Source: Flagellimonas meridianipacifica
GTDB lineage: Bacteria; Bacteroidota; Bacteroidia; Flavobacteriales; Flavobacteriaceae
Assembly (NCBI RefSeq): GCF_003001695.1
Contig: NZ_PVYX01000002.1
Span: forward strand, 558,001 to 622,000
Direction of reading: 5' to 3'
Length of the DNA: 64,000 nucleotides
Translations under genes and position numbers: made by a program
Notes under the pieces: generated by a model
Seen by the model: only the letters and a program-made list of their open reading frames with translations
Told to the model about the DNA's origin: nothing
The model's database searches: none
Part shown: positions 52,674-62,502 of the stretch, in pieces
Numbering within the stretch: the first letter of the stretch is position 1
Layout: each line of letters starts with the position of its first letter

Positions 52674-53942
52674 CTAGCGGTGTATAGTCTGTAATCTATC
52701 TGGCCCGACAGAAACAATCTTGATGGGTACTTCCAACTCTTCTTCCAAAAAAGCGATGTAATCGTTTAGGGCTGGTGGTAATTCCTCAGCTTTGGTCATT
52801 TTTGTCAAATCCTTGGACCAGCCTTTTAAACTTTTATAGATAGGGGAAAGATTGTCGCTTTCAATATTGTAGGGCAAATGTTGTATTTCTTCACCTTTAT
52901 ACTTGTAGGCTGTACATACCTTTAGGGTTTCAAAACCGCTCAGCACATCTGCCTTCATCATCATAAGTTCCGTAACCCCGTTAACTTGTACTGCATATTT
53001 AAGGGCAACCAAATCCAGCCAACCACAGCGTCTGGGGCGCCCGGTAGTGGCACCAAATTCATTGCCTACGCGTCCCATAGTTTCACCGTCCTTATCAAAA
53101 AGTTCGGTAGGGAAAGGACCACTGCCCACACGAGTGGTATAGGCCTTAAAAATACCTAGTACTCGCCCAATTTTATTAGGGGCTACTCCCAGTCCTGTAC
53201 AAGCTCCTGCAGCCGTGGTATTGGATGAGGTTACGTATGGATATGTACCGAAGTCAATGTCCAAAAGAGAACCTTGGGCGCCTTCGGCCAAGATTTTTTT
53301 GCCTTCGCGCTGGGCGTTGAAAATGTATTCTTCGCTATCAATAAAGGTGAGTTTTTTTAGGGTATCCACACCTTCACAGAATTCGTCTTCAAGTTCCTTT
53401 AGGTCGTATTGGATATCCACATTGTAAAAGTCAATCATGGCCTCATGCTTATTGGCCAGATTACGATACTTGGTTTTCCAGGTATCAAACTCTAAATCTC
53501 CCACACGCAAACCGTTTCTTCCCGTTTTGTCCATGTAGGTGGGACCGATACCCTTTAAGGTTGAACCTATTTTCGCTTTTCCCTTGGCCGTTTCAGATGC
53601 AGCATCCAAAAGGCGGTGGGTTGGTAAAATCAAATGTGCTTTACGAGATATCAGAAGCTTTTTAGTGTAGTCCAGGTCAAACTTTTCCAAATTGTCCAGC
53701 TCCCTTTTAAAAATAACCGGGTCTATTACAACCCCATTACCCACTACGTTCATTGCATTTTCATGAAAAATACCGGAGGGAATGGTGTGGAGCACATGTT
53801 TTATACCATCAAATTCCAAAGTATGCCCTGCATTGGGTCCTCCCTGAAAGCGGGCGATGATGTCGTAATCTTTGGTAAGAACATCAACAATCTTTCCTTT
53901 TCCCTCGTCTCCCCATTGGAGACCAAGCAGTAAATCTACCAT
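52674..53942 (-). CDS. purA: Adenylosuccinate synthetase
   Basis: GTP-dependent joining of IMP and aspartate to adenylosuccinate, the committed step to AMP. Phosphate loop LQWGDEGKGKIVD, NAGHT in RFQGGPNAGHTLEF, GSTLKGIGPTYMDK, and ATTGRPRRCGWLD are all present. Length 422 aa is standard. The gene starts 13 nt after the fur-type stop codon and is probably transcribed with it. Confidence 0.96.
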   Translation of the reverse strand: MVDLLLGLQWGDEGKGKIVDVLTKDYDIIARFQGGPNAGHTLEFDGIKHVLHTIPSGIFHENAMNVVGNGVVIDPVIFKRELDNLEKFDLDYTKKLLISRKAHLILPTHRLLDAASETAKGKAKIGSTLKGIGPTYMDKTGRNGLRVGDLEFDTWKTKYRNLANKHEAMIDFYNVDIQYDLKELEDEFCEGVDTLKKLTFIDSEEYIFNAQREGKKILAEGAQGSLLDIDFGTYPYVTSSNTTAAGACTGLGVAPNKIGRVLGIFKAYTTRVGSGPFPTELFDKDGETMGRVGNEFGATTGRPRRCGWLDLVALKYAVQVNGVTELMMMKADVLSGFETLKVCTAYKYKGEEIQHLPYNIESDNLSPIYKSLKGWSKDLTKMTKAEELPPALNDYIAFLEEELEVPIKIVSVGPDRLQTIHR

Positions 53943-53955
53943 GAAATGTGTGTGG

Positions 53956-54411
53956 TTAGTCGGTTAGGTTTTCTTCTTTGTTTCGGGTTCCGTAAAAATA
54001 AAGCGAGTGGTTGTTTATTTTGATATCAAAAACCTCCTCAATGGTTTTTTTTATGGATTGGATACGCGGGTCACAGAATTCCACCACCTCTCCTGTATCG
54101 GTAAGGATTACGTGGTCGTGCTGATGGTCAAAATAGGATTTTTCGTATTGGGCCTGATTTTTACCAAACTGATGCTTTCTAACCAACTTGCAGTCCAATA
54201 AGAGTTCAATGGTGTTGTAGAGCGTGGCACGGCTTACCCTGTAGTTTTTGGTCTTCATTTTGATGTAAAGCGATTCTACATCAAAATGGTCGTCACTATC
54301 ATAGATTTCTTGCAGAATGGCATAGCGTTCTGGAGTCTTTCGGTGCCCCTTTTCCTCCAAAAAAGAAGTGAAGACATTCTTTACAATTTCCTGATTTTTA
54401 CTGTTCCCCAT
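53956..54411 (-). CDS. Fur family transcriptional regulator
   Basis: 151 residues. The winged helix contains [14 protein letters not shown] and [15 protein letters not shown]; the metal part has [20 protein letters not shown]. The usual structural CxxC pairs of Fur are absent: only the Cys in EFCDP remains in that region, which is common in Bacteroidota Fur proteins. Whether it senses iron, zinc, manganese or peroxide cannot be read from sequence. ATG at 54411 is used; the open frame reaches 54423 from a TTG. Confidence 0.88.
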   Translation of the reverse strand: MGNSKNQEIVKNVFTSFLEEKGHRKTPERYAILQEIYDSDDHFDVESLYIKMKTKNYRVSRATLYNTIELLLDCKLVRKHQFGKNQAQYEKSYFDHQHDHVILTDTGEVVEFCDPRIQSIKKTIEEVFDIKINNHSLYFYGTRNKEENLTD

Positions 54412-54433
54412 GGTTCGTTCCAAAACTAAAGGA

Positions 54434-54441
54434 CAAAGGTA
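54434..54441 (-). promoter_or_regulatory. Promoter -7 element of the fur-purA unit
   Basis: Minus strand TACCTTTG matches TAnnTTTG, 22 bp before the ATG at 54411. A second TAGTTTTG follows at 54421-54428. The upstream part lies in the end of the relA/spoT gene. Confidence 0.55.
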
Positions 54442-54450
54442 CGCTAAAAT

Positions 54451-56655
54451 TTAAATTCTGTCCACCTTGTCTATTCCCTCAATCTGTTTCAAATTGTTGA
54501 TAAGCTTTTTCAAAATGGTGTTATTCTTTACGACCAGTGCAATTTTTCCCTTGAATGTTCCGCCATCCGCACTAAAATTGAGGTTGCGCATGTTCACGTG
54601 CATATTATCCGAGATAATGTTGGTAATCTCGTTTACTAGACCCAGATTGTCAATTCCGGTCAGTTCAATATCTACTGTGAACTCCTCTTGAGTGGAATCT
54701 ATCCATTTGGCAGGCATTATGCGGTATGCGTAGTTCGACTGCATGGAAATGGCATTCGGGCAGTTTTTTTTGTGCACTTTAATGCCATCGCTTACACTTA
54801 AAAAGCCGAAAACATCATCCCCTGGAATAGGATTGCAGCATTGAGAGAGTTTGTATGCAAGCTTTTCTTCCTCCTTGCCAAAAACAAGCATGTCGTATTT
54901 GGCAGTAATTTCATCTTTGTTGACATCTTTGGGAGCTGGATTTCTTCGGATTTTGTTCTTGAAAAAATTCAAGAAAGCGTTGTGGTAGGTAGAAGCAAAT
55001 TCTTTCAGCTTTTGGTTGTCAATAACCCCGATACCTACACGATAGAAAAGGTCCAAGCTGGTCTTTAGTTTGAAATACTGTACCAACTTGTTGACTGTAT
55101 CCTCATTGAGGTCGATTTTTTGGGATTTCAGCTTTCTACGCAAAATTTCCTTCCCTTCAGCTGCAATGGCCTTTTTCTCTTCGCTAAGGGAAGACCGAAT
55201 TTTAGCTCTAGCACGAGCGGTTTGGGCGTAATCCAGCCAGCTCTGGTTGGGTTTTGCAATTTCTGAGGTGATAATCTCAACCTGGTCTCCACTATGAAGT
55301 GGGGTTCCCAATGGTACCAATTTTCCATTTACCCGAGCCCCACGGGTCTTCATCCCAATTTCTGTATGTATATGGAAGGCAAAATCAAGCGCAGTGGCAC
55401 CTTTGGGCATGGATTTTAAATCACCCTTGGGAGTGAACACAAAAATCTCTTTGGAATACAGGTTGAGCTTAAATTCTTCCACAAAGTCGACCGCATTCCC
55501 ATTGGAAGTTTCCAGGGCTTCTTGTAAGCGGTTCAACCATTCTTCTATACCCTGCTCTTTTTGTTCTCCATGCTTGTACTTAAAGTGGGCCGCATATCCT
55601 TTTTCTGCAATTTCATGCATTCGCTCACTGCGAATCTGTACTTCTACCCATTTTCCTTCGGGCCCCATAACGGTAATGTGCAGTGCTTCATAACCCGTCG
55701 ATTTTGGGGAGGTTATCCAATCCCTTAAACGGATTGGGTTGGGGGTGAAGTGATCCGTTACAATGGAATAGATTTTCCACGCAAGGAACTTTTCATTCTT
55801 TCTATCAGACTTATAAATAATACGGATGGCAAACTTGTCGTATACCTCGTCAAAAGACACATTTTGAGCCTTCATTTTCCTGCGGATGGAAAAAGTGGAC
55901 TTCATTCGACCCTTAATCTCGTAGTTGAGCCCTTCCTTGTCCAAAGAATTTCTAATTACATTCGAAAAATCCTCAATATAGGCGAGTTGCTCTTCCTCTG
56001 TATTTTCAATCTTTGCTTGAATGTCTTTATACACCTCGGGCTCGGTATACTTTAAGCTCAGGTCCTCCAGATGTGTTTTGATATTGTAAAGCCCAATGCG
56101 ATGAGCCAACGGAGCATAGATATAAAGTGTTTCCGAAGCTATTTTCACTTGTTTGTGCTCAGGCATGGCATCCATAGTGAGCATATTGTGATAGCGATCG
56201 GCAATTTTTATAATGATAACCCGTACATCATCATGGAGTGTCAACAGCATTTTTCTAAAATTCTCTGCTTGTTGACTAATGTCCTTATCCTTTTTTAGGT
56301 GTGCTATTTTTGTAAGGCCGTCTACTATGCGCGCTACGGTCTCTCCGAACATACGTTCAATATCATCCAAGGTGTATTCCGTATCCTCAACAACATCGTG
56401 GAGTAGGGCGGAAGCAATGGAAACTGCATCCAAACCAATCTTTGAAGCAACTATTTTGGCCACAGCAATAGGATGGAAGATATAAGCTTCACCGGATTTT
56501 CTCCGCTGGTCCTTATGTGCGTCCACGGCAACATCGAATGCCGAGCGTATCAGCTTTTTATCCTCTGGAGTGAGGGTCTGGTAGCTGATGCGTAGCAATT
56601 CCTTGTATTGCTTTGCAATTTCTTTGTTCTCTTTTTCTATAGCTGCCTCCGTCAT
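54451..56655 (-). CDS. Bifunctional (p)ppGpp synthetase/hydrolase, RelA/SpoT family
   Basis: 734 residues. The HD hydrolase domain retains its metal residues (YIFHPIAVA and LLHDVVEDTEYT), the synthetase domain follows with FAIRIIYKS and GYEALHITVMGPEGKWVEVQ, then a TGS domain (FVFTPKGDLKSMPKGATALD), a zinc-finger-like part (SQCCNPIPGDDVFGF) and a C-terminal ACT domain. As both catalytic domains look intact it should both make and break the alarmone. It is the only such enzyme in the window. Confidence 0.93.
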   Translation of the reverse strand: MTEAAIEKENKEIAKQYKELLRISYQTLTPEDKKLIRSAFDVAVDAHKDQRRKSGEAYIFHPIAVAKIVASKIGLDAVSIASALLHDVVEDTEYTLDDIERMFGETVARIVDGLTKIAHLKKDKDISQQAENFRKMLLTLHDDVRVIIIKIADRYHNMLTMDAMPEHKQVKIASETLYIYAPLAHRIGLYNIKTHLEDLSLKYTEPEVYKDIQAKIENTEEEQLAYIEDFSNVIRNSLDKEGLNYEIKGRMKSTFSIRRKMKAQNVSFDEVYDKFAIRIIYKSDRKNEKFLAWKIYSIVTDHFTPNPIRLRDWITSPKSTGYEALHITVMGPEGKWVEVQIRSERMHEIAEKGYAAHFKYKHGEQKEQGIEEWLNRLQEALETSNGNAVDFVEEFKLNLYSKEIFVFTPKGDLKSMPKGATALDFAFHIHTEIGMKTRGARVNGKLVPLGTPLHSGDQVEIITSEIAKPNQSWLDYAQTARARAKIRSSLSEEKKAIAAEGKEILRRKLKSQKIDLNEDTVNKLVQYFKLKTSLDLFYRVGIGVIDNQKLKEFASTYHNAFLNFFKNKIRRNPAPKDVNKDEITAKYDMLVFGKEEEKLAYKLSQCCNPIPGDDVFGFLSVSDGIKVHKKNCPNAISMQSNYAYRIMPAKWIDSTQEEFTVDIELTGIDNLGLVNEITNIISDNMHVNMRNLNFSADGGTFKGKIALVVKNNTILKKLINNLKQIEGIDKVDRI

Positions 56656-56699
56656 AGTAAATTAAAGTTACCACAATCCCAAAATGTAAACAACAAAAA

Positions 56700-57932
56700 T
56701 TATGCCTTTAAGTTACGTATGCGTTCCACCAAAGGTGGGTGTGAATAGTGAACGAACACATAGGCTGGGTGTGGCGTGAGATTGCTCAAACTATTCTTAG
56801 ACAGTTTTTTGAGTGAAGTGATCAATGGTGTCGCAGCAAATGTCATTTTGGCATAGTCATCTGCTTGAAATTCAAACCTTCTTGATAAATAATTCATGGC
56901 CAATCCCGTGATTTCTGAAATAGGGCTGTACAGCAAAACAAAACCTACCAACCCTGCATGAAAACTTGGTTGGGACACTCCAATTGCTAACGAAATCTCC
57001 GGAGTATTTATGAAAAGGGAAAGAACATAAAGAGTCAATCCTGTTAGTGCCAGGGAAGCCACCAGATTGAAAATGATATGCTTCTTTTTGTAATGTCCCA
57101 CCTCATGCGCCAAGACAGCTACAATTTCTTCTTCATTCAAGTCATTGATAAGCGTATCGAACAAGGTTATTCGCTTCTCCCGTCCAAAACCGGAAAAGTA
57201 AGCATTTGCCTTGGTTGAACGTTTGGAACCATCTATCACGAAAATCTTGTTCAGCTCAAAACCCACTTGTTTCGCATAGTTTTCAATGGCGTGTTTCAGA
57301 CTGCCGTCATCTAGTGGTGTCTGTTTGTTAAACAATGGAACAAAAAAGCGACTGTAAAACAGATTCATGAACAGAATAACCACGGCAAAGAGAATCCAGG
57401 TGTATATCCAAAACTTAGGACCTGTCCATTGATAAAACCAGATGAACAATGCTAAAATGCCTCCTCCAATCAGAATGGTCAACAACCAGCCCTTCAGGAT
57501 GTCCACAAAAAAGAGACGCTTGGTCGTTTTGTTAAAACCATAGGCTTCTTCAATGGTGAATGTCTGGTAATATGAAAAAGGGATGCCGACAATATTGCTT
57601 CCCAATGCTATGAGACCAAAGAAAAGCAATGCCATGGGTATTACGTCCTCGATAACGGAGCGTACCAATGAATCTATCCACTCAAACCCTCCAAACCATA
57701 GAAAGGCTAAAGTGAAAACCAGTGAAAATCCATCCGAAAAGAGACTAAATCGATATTTGGTACGCTTGTATCGCTGCGATTTTTGGTATTCCTCGTTGTT
57801 AAAAACATCTTTAAGTTCTTCGGGCACAGTAGAAGAAAAACGTTGGGCGTTTAGGTATTCCAACAGCTGGTGAACCAGATATTGCGCCACAAGAATAAAG
57901 ATAATAATGTAGAATAGCGTAGTTTCTCCCAT
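56700..57932 (-). CDS. M48 family metalloprotease, Ste24/CAAX prenyl protease-like
   Basis: 410 residues, with about six or seven membrane helices. Zinc site H276-E277-V-G-H280 in VLAHEVGHYKKKH with the third ligand in RFEFQADDYA. Ste24-like start region and the GSNIVGIPFSYYQTFTIEEAYGFN motif fit the family. In bacteria the role is membrane protein quality control. Its start is 3 nt from the TrmH-type gene stop codon. Confidence 0.92.
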   Translation of the reverse strand: MGETTLFYIIIFILVAQYLVHQLLEYLNAQRFSSTVPEELKDVFNNEEYQKSQRYKRTKYRFSLFSDGFSLVFTLAFLWFGGFEWIDSLVRSVIEDVIPMALLFFGLIALGSNIVGIPFSYYQTFTIEEAYGFNKTTKRLFFVDILKGWLLTILIGGGILALFIWFYQWTGPKFWIYTWILFAVVILFMNLFYSRFFVPLFNKQTPLDDGSLKHAIENYAKQVGFELNKIFVIDGSKRSTKANAYFSGFGREKRITLFDTLINDLNEEEIVAVLAHEVGHYKKKHIIFNLVASLALTGLTLYVLSLFINTPEISLAIGVSQPSFHAGLVGFVLLYSPISEITGLAMNYLSRRFEFQADDYAKMTFAATPLITSLKKLSKNSLSNLTPHPAYVFVHYSHPPLVERIRNLKA

Positions 57933-57935
57933 AGG

Positions 57936-58739
57936 CTAAAATCCTCTTTGACGCGCAGCTTCAAAGATAAGAATTGCGGCCGACACGGATACGTTCATGG
58001 AGTCTATTTCGCCCTTCATAGGGATAATTAGATTTTCATCGGAATTTTTCAACCATTCGTCGGTCAAACCTGAAGATTCCGTGCCGACCACTAGTGCCAA
58101 TGGTCCAGTAAGATTGGATTCCGTATAGGTTTTTGAAGCCGATAGGGCCGCACAACGAATACTGATTCTGTTGTTTTTTAATAACGATATAATTTCTTCG
58201 GTACTTCCCAATCCTATCTGAGAAGTAAAAACGCAGCCTACGCTAGAACGTATAATATTGGGATTGTAAACATCCGATTTTGGATTTGCGATTAAAACAG
58301 CATCTAATCTAGCCGCATCTGCTGTGCGAAGTAAAGCTCCTATATTACCCGGTTTTTCGGGAGCTTCGGCAACCAAAACAAGTGGGTTTTTGGAGGAAAA
58401 ATGAATATTCTCCAAGGTATGGGATTTACCTTGTGCAACAGCTAAAATCCCTTCAGTTGACTGTCTGTAGGCAAGTTTTTGATAAACTGCATAGCTAACT
58501 TCAACACATGAAGTTTCGGGAAAATCTGCTATAAAATCTTCAATGGAAAAATCAATAATTTCTTTGGAATACAGTAGTTGGTCAATGGTATACCCACCCT
58601 TTTTCGCCAATTGTATTTCCCGTTTTCCCTCAATTACAAAAAGACCTGTTTTTTTGCGCTCTCTGGATTTTTCTTGGAGCAGCTTTATCTTTTTTATCAA
58701 AGGATTCTGGATACTGCTTATCAGTTTATCATGAATCAT
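57936..58739 (-). CDS. TrmH/SpoU family RNA 2'-O-methyltransferase
   Basis: 267 residues. N-terminal substrate-binding domain (SIQNPLIKKIKLLQEK, then GLFVIEGKREIQLAKK) and C-terminal SpoU knot domain with EAPEKPGNIGALLRTADA, LALVVGTESSGLTDEW and IPMKGEIDSMNVSVSAAI (motifs 1-3). Modifies rRNA or tRNA ribose; the target position cannot be deduced. It is first in the operon with the M48 gene and has a TACTTTTG promoter element just upstream. Confidence 0.92.
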   Translation of the reverse strand: MIHDKLISSIQNPLIKKIKLLQEKSRERKKTGLFVIEGKREIQLAKKGGYTIDQLLYSKEIIDFSIEDFIADFPETSCVEVSYAVYQKLAYRQSTEGILAVAQGKSHTLENIHFSSKNPLVLVAEAPEKPGNIGALLRTADAARLDAVLIANPKSDVYNPNIIRSSVGCVFTSQIGLGSTEEIISLLKNNRISIRCAALSASKTYTESNLTGPLALVVGTESSGLTDEWLKNSDENLIIPMKGEIDSMNVSVSAAILIFEAARQRGF

Positions 58740-58744
58740 GGTTT

Positions 58745-58752
58745 CAAAAGTA
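58745..58752 (-). promoter_or_regulatory. Promoter -7 element of the TrmH-M48 operon
   Basis: Minus-strand TACTTTTG ends only 5 bp before the ATG at 58739, giving a leaderless or nearly leaderless transcript if used; the consensus match is exact. Confidence 0.45.
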
Positions 58753-58807
58753 CATTTTCTTGTAATCTTGTATATCCATATCCGACAAAACGCAAAACAA
58801 CTTAAAA

Positions 58808-59602
58808 ATGAGAAAAATAGGTATTGTAGTATTGATTTTGGCCATTGCGGCCTGTAAACCTGCCCCTAAGAAAGAGGAGGTAAAGGAAGAAATTGTAGAA
58901 ATTGAAAAACCTAAGTACCCAGAAGCTTTGGGCAAAGTACTTGAACGACATGGAGGGATGGATGCCTGGAGACAAAAGAGAACCATGACGTATGCTTTAC
59001 AAAAACCAAATTTTAAGGAGGTGCATACTATTGATTTATACTCAAGAAAGGATAGAATTGACACTGAAATCTTTTCAATGGGATTTGACGGTGAGCAAGC
59101 TTGGTTATTGGATACCGAAAAGAAGTACACCGGTAACGTTGGGTTTTACCATAATCTAATATTCTACTTCTATGCCATGCCCTTTGTTCTGGCGGATGAA
59201 GGCATTATTTATGGGGACACCGAGGATTTGGAATTTGAAGGCAAGAACTATCCTGGCATTGAAATCAGTTATGAAAGTGGAGTAGGTGCCTCCTCTAAAG
59301 ACCAGTACTTTATTCATTATGACCCTGATACTAATGAAATGGCTTGGTTGGGCTATACGGTAACCTATCGCAGTGGCGAAGTTTCGGATAATGTCAAATG
59401 GATTCGATATGATGATTGGACCGACATTAATGGTGTAGTATTGCCCAATTCAATCTCATGGTACAAATATGAAGGAAGAACGCTTTTGGAACCAGCGAAT
59501 ACTTTGACTTTTGAATCTGTTTCTTTGTCTACTGATGCTAAAGAAGCCGATTTTTATGAAAAACCTGAAGGTGCTGAATTTGTTGAGATAAAGAAGAACT
59601 AG
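58808..59602 (+). CDS. DUF6503 family lipoprotein
   Basis: 264 residues with a lipobox at AIAAC (Cys16). The mature protein begins with an acidic-basic linker (APKKEEVKEEIVEIEKPK) and then the DUF6503-type domain: ALGKVLERHGGMDAWRQKRT opens it, and the beta-sheet core has FDGEQAWLLDTEK and FYHNLIFYFYAMPFVLAD. Such proteins probably bind a lipid or carry it in the periplasm, by resemblance to outer-membrane lipoprotein-sorting folds; this is inference. It is divergent from the TrmH gene. Confidence 0.8.
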   Translation: MRKIGIVVLILAIAACKPAPKKEEVKEEIVEIEKPKYPEALGKVLERHGGMDAWRQKRTMTYALQKPNFKEVHTIDLYSRKDRIDTEIFSMGFDGEQAWLLDTEKKYTGNVGFYHNLIFYFYAMPFVLADEGIIYGDTEDLEFEGKNYPGIEISYESGVGASSKDQYFIHYDPDTNEMAWLGYTVTYRSGEVSDNVKWIRYDDWTDINGVVLPNSISWYKYEGRTLLEPANTLTFESVSLSTDAKEADFYEKPEGAEFVEIKKN

Positions 59603-59607
59603 TTTTT

Positions 59608-60708
59608 TTAAAAACCGTATTTCTTGTGAAAGCTGATGAGTAAGCCTACCACCGAATTATAACTTTCTATACCTTCATCTTGATTGTTCGCTTTCAGGAA
59701 GGTATTGAAAATGGATTTGAAAACGGGCTCTAACGGGTTTTCATATTTGGACCAGAATCGTGAAAGTTCCCTAAAGTTTTCGCGGACTCCTGGATTCAAT
59801 AGTTTTATCATTTCCTTGAACTTTTTTTCGTCTTTTCTAGCTAAATCGGAAAGACAATAACTCAAGGCATGGGAGTAGGCAGCATATTTAAAATAAGGGT
59901 CCTCATTCACTGAAGCTACCCAAAAACCTATGAAATTGGTGGCATCTTCTGCGGAATAACCCAATTGATGGCCCACTTCGTGCCCGCTCACTGTGGGCAG
60001 CCTGAACTTTGGGGTAATTCCGTTTACTTGTGCTTCGTTGGTGAAAGGATTCAAGTAGCCCCCATATCCCATATACGTTAGGGGTATACTGAATAATGAA
60101 GACTTTTGACTTGAAAAGGAATATTCAAAATCTGGATGTTCCTTTTTTAGTTGTTCATAACCAAGTTCCGTTCCCTGAAAGATTTCCTTTTTGGAATAAG
60201 GGACATGTACCGGAGAAAGGCTATCTCCCGTAATATTTGTTTGATAAGCATTTGATCGTTGGGTAAGATAATGGATGAAAGAAACCAACTCCTCCTTTGA
60301 ATACTCTCGTTCCAATCCCAATTTCCAAGTTATAGGTTGCCGATGGTAATTAAGGCCCCAGAGAAAATGAAACAAGAAGTAAACCACAGAGAGCAAAACT
60401 CCGATGTCCTTAAGTAAATAAAGGGGTTTGGATTTTATTGACTTCCAGTTTTTATAAAAGTATCGAACAACAAAAACAAACAAAGCAAAATATAGAATGT
60501 CACCTATTGAAAAAGGGATCCAACCAAACAAAAGGCGCAACGCTTTGGAAATAAACGGATAAATGCCATTGCTATAGTAGTTCTCGATAAAATCGGGGTT
60601 ATATGAAGCCCATTTCACAAGCGCTATTTGTATCGGGAAGAACCACAATAAAACTGTTTTTGTTCTCTTTCTCATGAAAAAAGTAAGACTCCTTGTAAAG
60701 TTTTTCAA
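59608..60708 (-). CDS. DUF3810 family membrane metallopeptidase-like protein
   Basis: 366 residues with three to four N-terminal membrane helices (about 15-115) and a large C-terminal domain. H243-E244-V-G-H247 in TVSGHEVGHQLGYSAEDA is a zinc protease motif, with the third ligand probably among the Glu residues of SAEDATNFIGFW. The family is Bacteroidota-specific and uncharacterised. It is convergent with the DUF6503 gene; a start at the second Met (12) is possible. Confidence 0.8.
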   Translation of the reverse strand: MKNFTRSLTFFMRKRTKTVLLWFFPIQIALVKWASYNPDFIENYYSNGIYPFISKALRLLFGWIPFSIGDILYFALFVFVVRYFYKNWKSIKSKPLYLLKDIGVLLSVVYFLFHFLWGLNYHRQPITWKLGLEREYSKEELVSFIHYLTQRSNAYQTNITGDSLSPVHVPYSKKEIFQGTELGYEQLKKEHPDFEYSFSSQKSSLFSIPLTYMGYGGYLNPFTNEAQVNGITPKFRLPTVSGHEVGHQLGYSAEDATNFIGFWVASVNEDPYFKYAAYSHALSYCLSDLARKDEKKFKEMIKLLNPGVRENFRELSRFWSKYENPLEPVFKSIFNTFLKANNQDEGIESYNSVVGLLISFHKKYGF

Positions 60709-60781
60709 TTCCTAAACTAGCCTTTAAATCTGGGATGAACAATTAATTTAGATTTCTTTAAGTCTGACCATTCGAAAATAA

Positions 60782-60808
60782 AAAAGCCACCAAATTAAGG
60801 TGGCTTTT
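60782..60808 (-). terminator. Rho-independent terminator of the DHH-gldI-isomerase operon
   Basis: AAAAGCCACC (60782-60791) mirrors GGTGGCTTTT (60799-60808 region) around a 7-nt loop, 19 nt past the isomerase stop. In the minus direction it is followed by a T-tract, a textbook terminator. Confidence 0.85.
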
Positions 60809-60826
60809 ATATGTTCTGAGTAATGA

Positions 60827-61939
60827 CTATTCTTGGATTCCCGTAATCTCTAAATCAAAGATTAAATCTGCATTTGGAGGAATGGGTCCACCTCCCTGTG
60901 CACCATAGCCTAGATGTGGAGGAATAAATAGACGTATTTTATCCCCAACCTTCATGGTCTGTAATCCTTCCTTGAAGCCAGGTATCAACCTAGCTTCAGG
61001 GCTGTATTGCATTGGTACTGGAAAATAGCCCCCTTGCTCTTTTCTTCGGCTATCGAACTTATTGAATTTGATGGCAATCTCCTCTTCATTACTATCAAAA
61101 AGAGTTCCGTCGGCAAGCCACCCTGCATAATTGACCAAGACGTTTTGTCCTACTTTGGGTTGTTCCCCATTTCCTTCGGTTAGTTTTTGAATCTTAAGTC
61201 CACTTGAAGTTTCTTCTGCGCTTTGTTTTTGCTGTTCAAATCCCGCTACCAAGTCCTCTATCATTTTTTTAAAGGCGGCTTCGGCTTGCTTCTCCTCCTC
61301 GAAGTAATCTGCCATAATTTGAAGTGCATCAAACTTTTTAGCTTCTTTTCCCTGACGAACAATTTCCACTTTGTTCATAATTACATCCACATTGGGTCTA
61401 TCCCTTCCTGCGGTTCCCGTTTCCACACTTGCAATCGAATCTACTACATCCATTCCTAAAACCACTTCGCCAAATACGGTGTGTCTTCCATCCAACCATG
61501 GTGTTTCTTTATGGGTAATGAAGAACTGGCTTCCGTTAGTTTTTGGTCCAGAGTTGGCCATGGATAAAATCCCTTTTTTGGAGTGGGACAATGAATCGTG
61601 AAATTCGTCTTTGAACTTATAACCCGGATTTCCACTACCTGTTCCGGTAGGGTCGCCACCCTGAATCATGAAGTCTTTGATAATGCGGTGAAAAATGAGA
61701 CCGTCGTAGTATGGCTTATCCTTATAGTCTTCACTTACAAATGGACTGTTTCCTTCCGCTAGCGATACAAAATTTGCAACGGTGACCGGAGTTTTTTGGT
61801 GTTCCAGTTTTACAACGATGTCGCCTTGGTTAGTTTGTATGTCGGCAAAAACACCATCACCCAACTCAGCATATTTACTCGATTTGCAACCCAAAAAGGT
61901 CAATACCAGTAGGCTGATGATAAAAAGGGATTTTTTCAT
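60827..61939 (-). CDS. Lipoprotein peptidyl-prolyl isomerase with cyclophilin and FKBP domains
   Basis: 370 residues with lipobox (LVLTFLGC; Cys18). The cyclophilin domain (about 28-195) has IQGGDPTGTGSGNPGYKF and MANSGPKTNGSQFFITH with the catalytic Arg in LIFHRIIKDFMIQ. The FKBP domain (about 250-368) has NVLVNYAGWLADGTLFDS and IRLFIPPHLGYGAQG. The two isomerase folds in one lipoprotein are typical of flavobacteria. It follows gldI by 8 nt. Confidence 0.93.
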   Translation of the reverse strand: MKKSLFIISLLVLTFLGCKSSKYAELGDGVFADIQTNQGDIVVKLEHQKTPVTVANFVSLAEGNSPFVSEDYKDKPYYDGLIFHRIIKDFMIQGGDPTGTGSGNPGYKFKDEFHDSLSHSKKGILSMANSGPKTNGSQFFITHKETPWLDGRHTVFGEVVLGMDVVDSIASVETGTAGRDRPNVDVIMNKVEIVRQGKEAKKFDALQIMADYFEEEKQAEAAFKKMIEDLVAGFEQQKQSAEETSSGLKIQKLTEGNGEQPKVGQNVLVNYAGWLADGTLFDSNEEEIAIKFNKFDSRRKEQGGYFPVPMQYSPEARLIPGFKEGLQTMKVGDKIRLFIPPHLGYGAQGGGPIPPNADLIFDLEITGIQE

Positions 61940-61947
61940 TTGATTTG

Positions 61948-62502
61948 TTATTTAAGATTTAAACTATCCTGATTGATTATTATTGTATGGAGCTCGATAG
62001 TTGATTTTATGGGTGTTCTGGGTCCAATGGCTTCACCATCACCCAAATATCCATAGGCTTGTAAGGAGGGAAACACAAATGTGGCCCTTTCGCTGACTTT
62101 CAAAAGTTTTACTGCATTCTGAAGCCCTGGGAACAATTGCTCCTTGTCTATTGTATATGACGTAGGACCAATGTCTTGCATACTGTAAACCGTATCATTT
62201 TCCAATGTTCTGATGTTGTAAGAGAACAAGATTTGGTCATCCGTTTTTGGGGTGTATTGGGCAGTATCATTTTTTACATCATAATAATACCAGAAACCAT
62301 TGGGGCTGGTAGCATATTCGTGCAGCGTGTCTTTGCTGATAATTTCTTGGATGATTTTTTCTTCCTTGGCCAACAACAACTTGTTACGTTCCACTGATTC
62401 CTTGAAGAAACTTCCCGATTTGACTTTAATGGGACGACGAGGTTCTGGACCTCCACAAGCAACCATCGCTAAGGCTAACATCAAAATGGATAATGCTCTC
62501 AT
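61948..62502 (-). CDS. gldI: Gliding motility-associated FKBP-type isomerase GldI
   Basis: 184 residues with lipobox (AMVAC; Cys16). Its FKBP core is at about 75-184 with GFWYYYDVK and ATFVFPSLQAYGYLGDG. GldI is required for gliding and for folding of secretion-linked envelope proteins in Flavobacterium johnsoniae. The ATG overlaps the DHH stop by 4 nt (ATGA), confirming a DHH-gldI-isomerase operon. Presence of gldI supports a gliding or type IX secretion-bearing flavobacterium. Confidence 0.92.
   Translation of the reverse strand: MRALSILMLALAMVACGGPEPRRPIKVKSGSFFKESVERNKLLLAKEEKIIQEIISKDTLHEYATSPNGFWYYYDVKNDTAQYTPKTDDQILFSYNIRTLENDTVYSMQDIGPTSYTIDKEQLFPGLQNAVKLLKVSERATFVFPSLQAYGYLGDGEAIGPRTPIKSTIELHTIIINQDSLNLK

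Noticed and set aside
54412..54423. Four-codon extension of the Fur-type protein from TTG at 54423
   Set aside because: Overlaps the -7 promoter element at 54421-54428; the ATG at 54411 is the better start.
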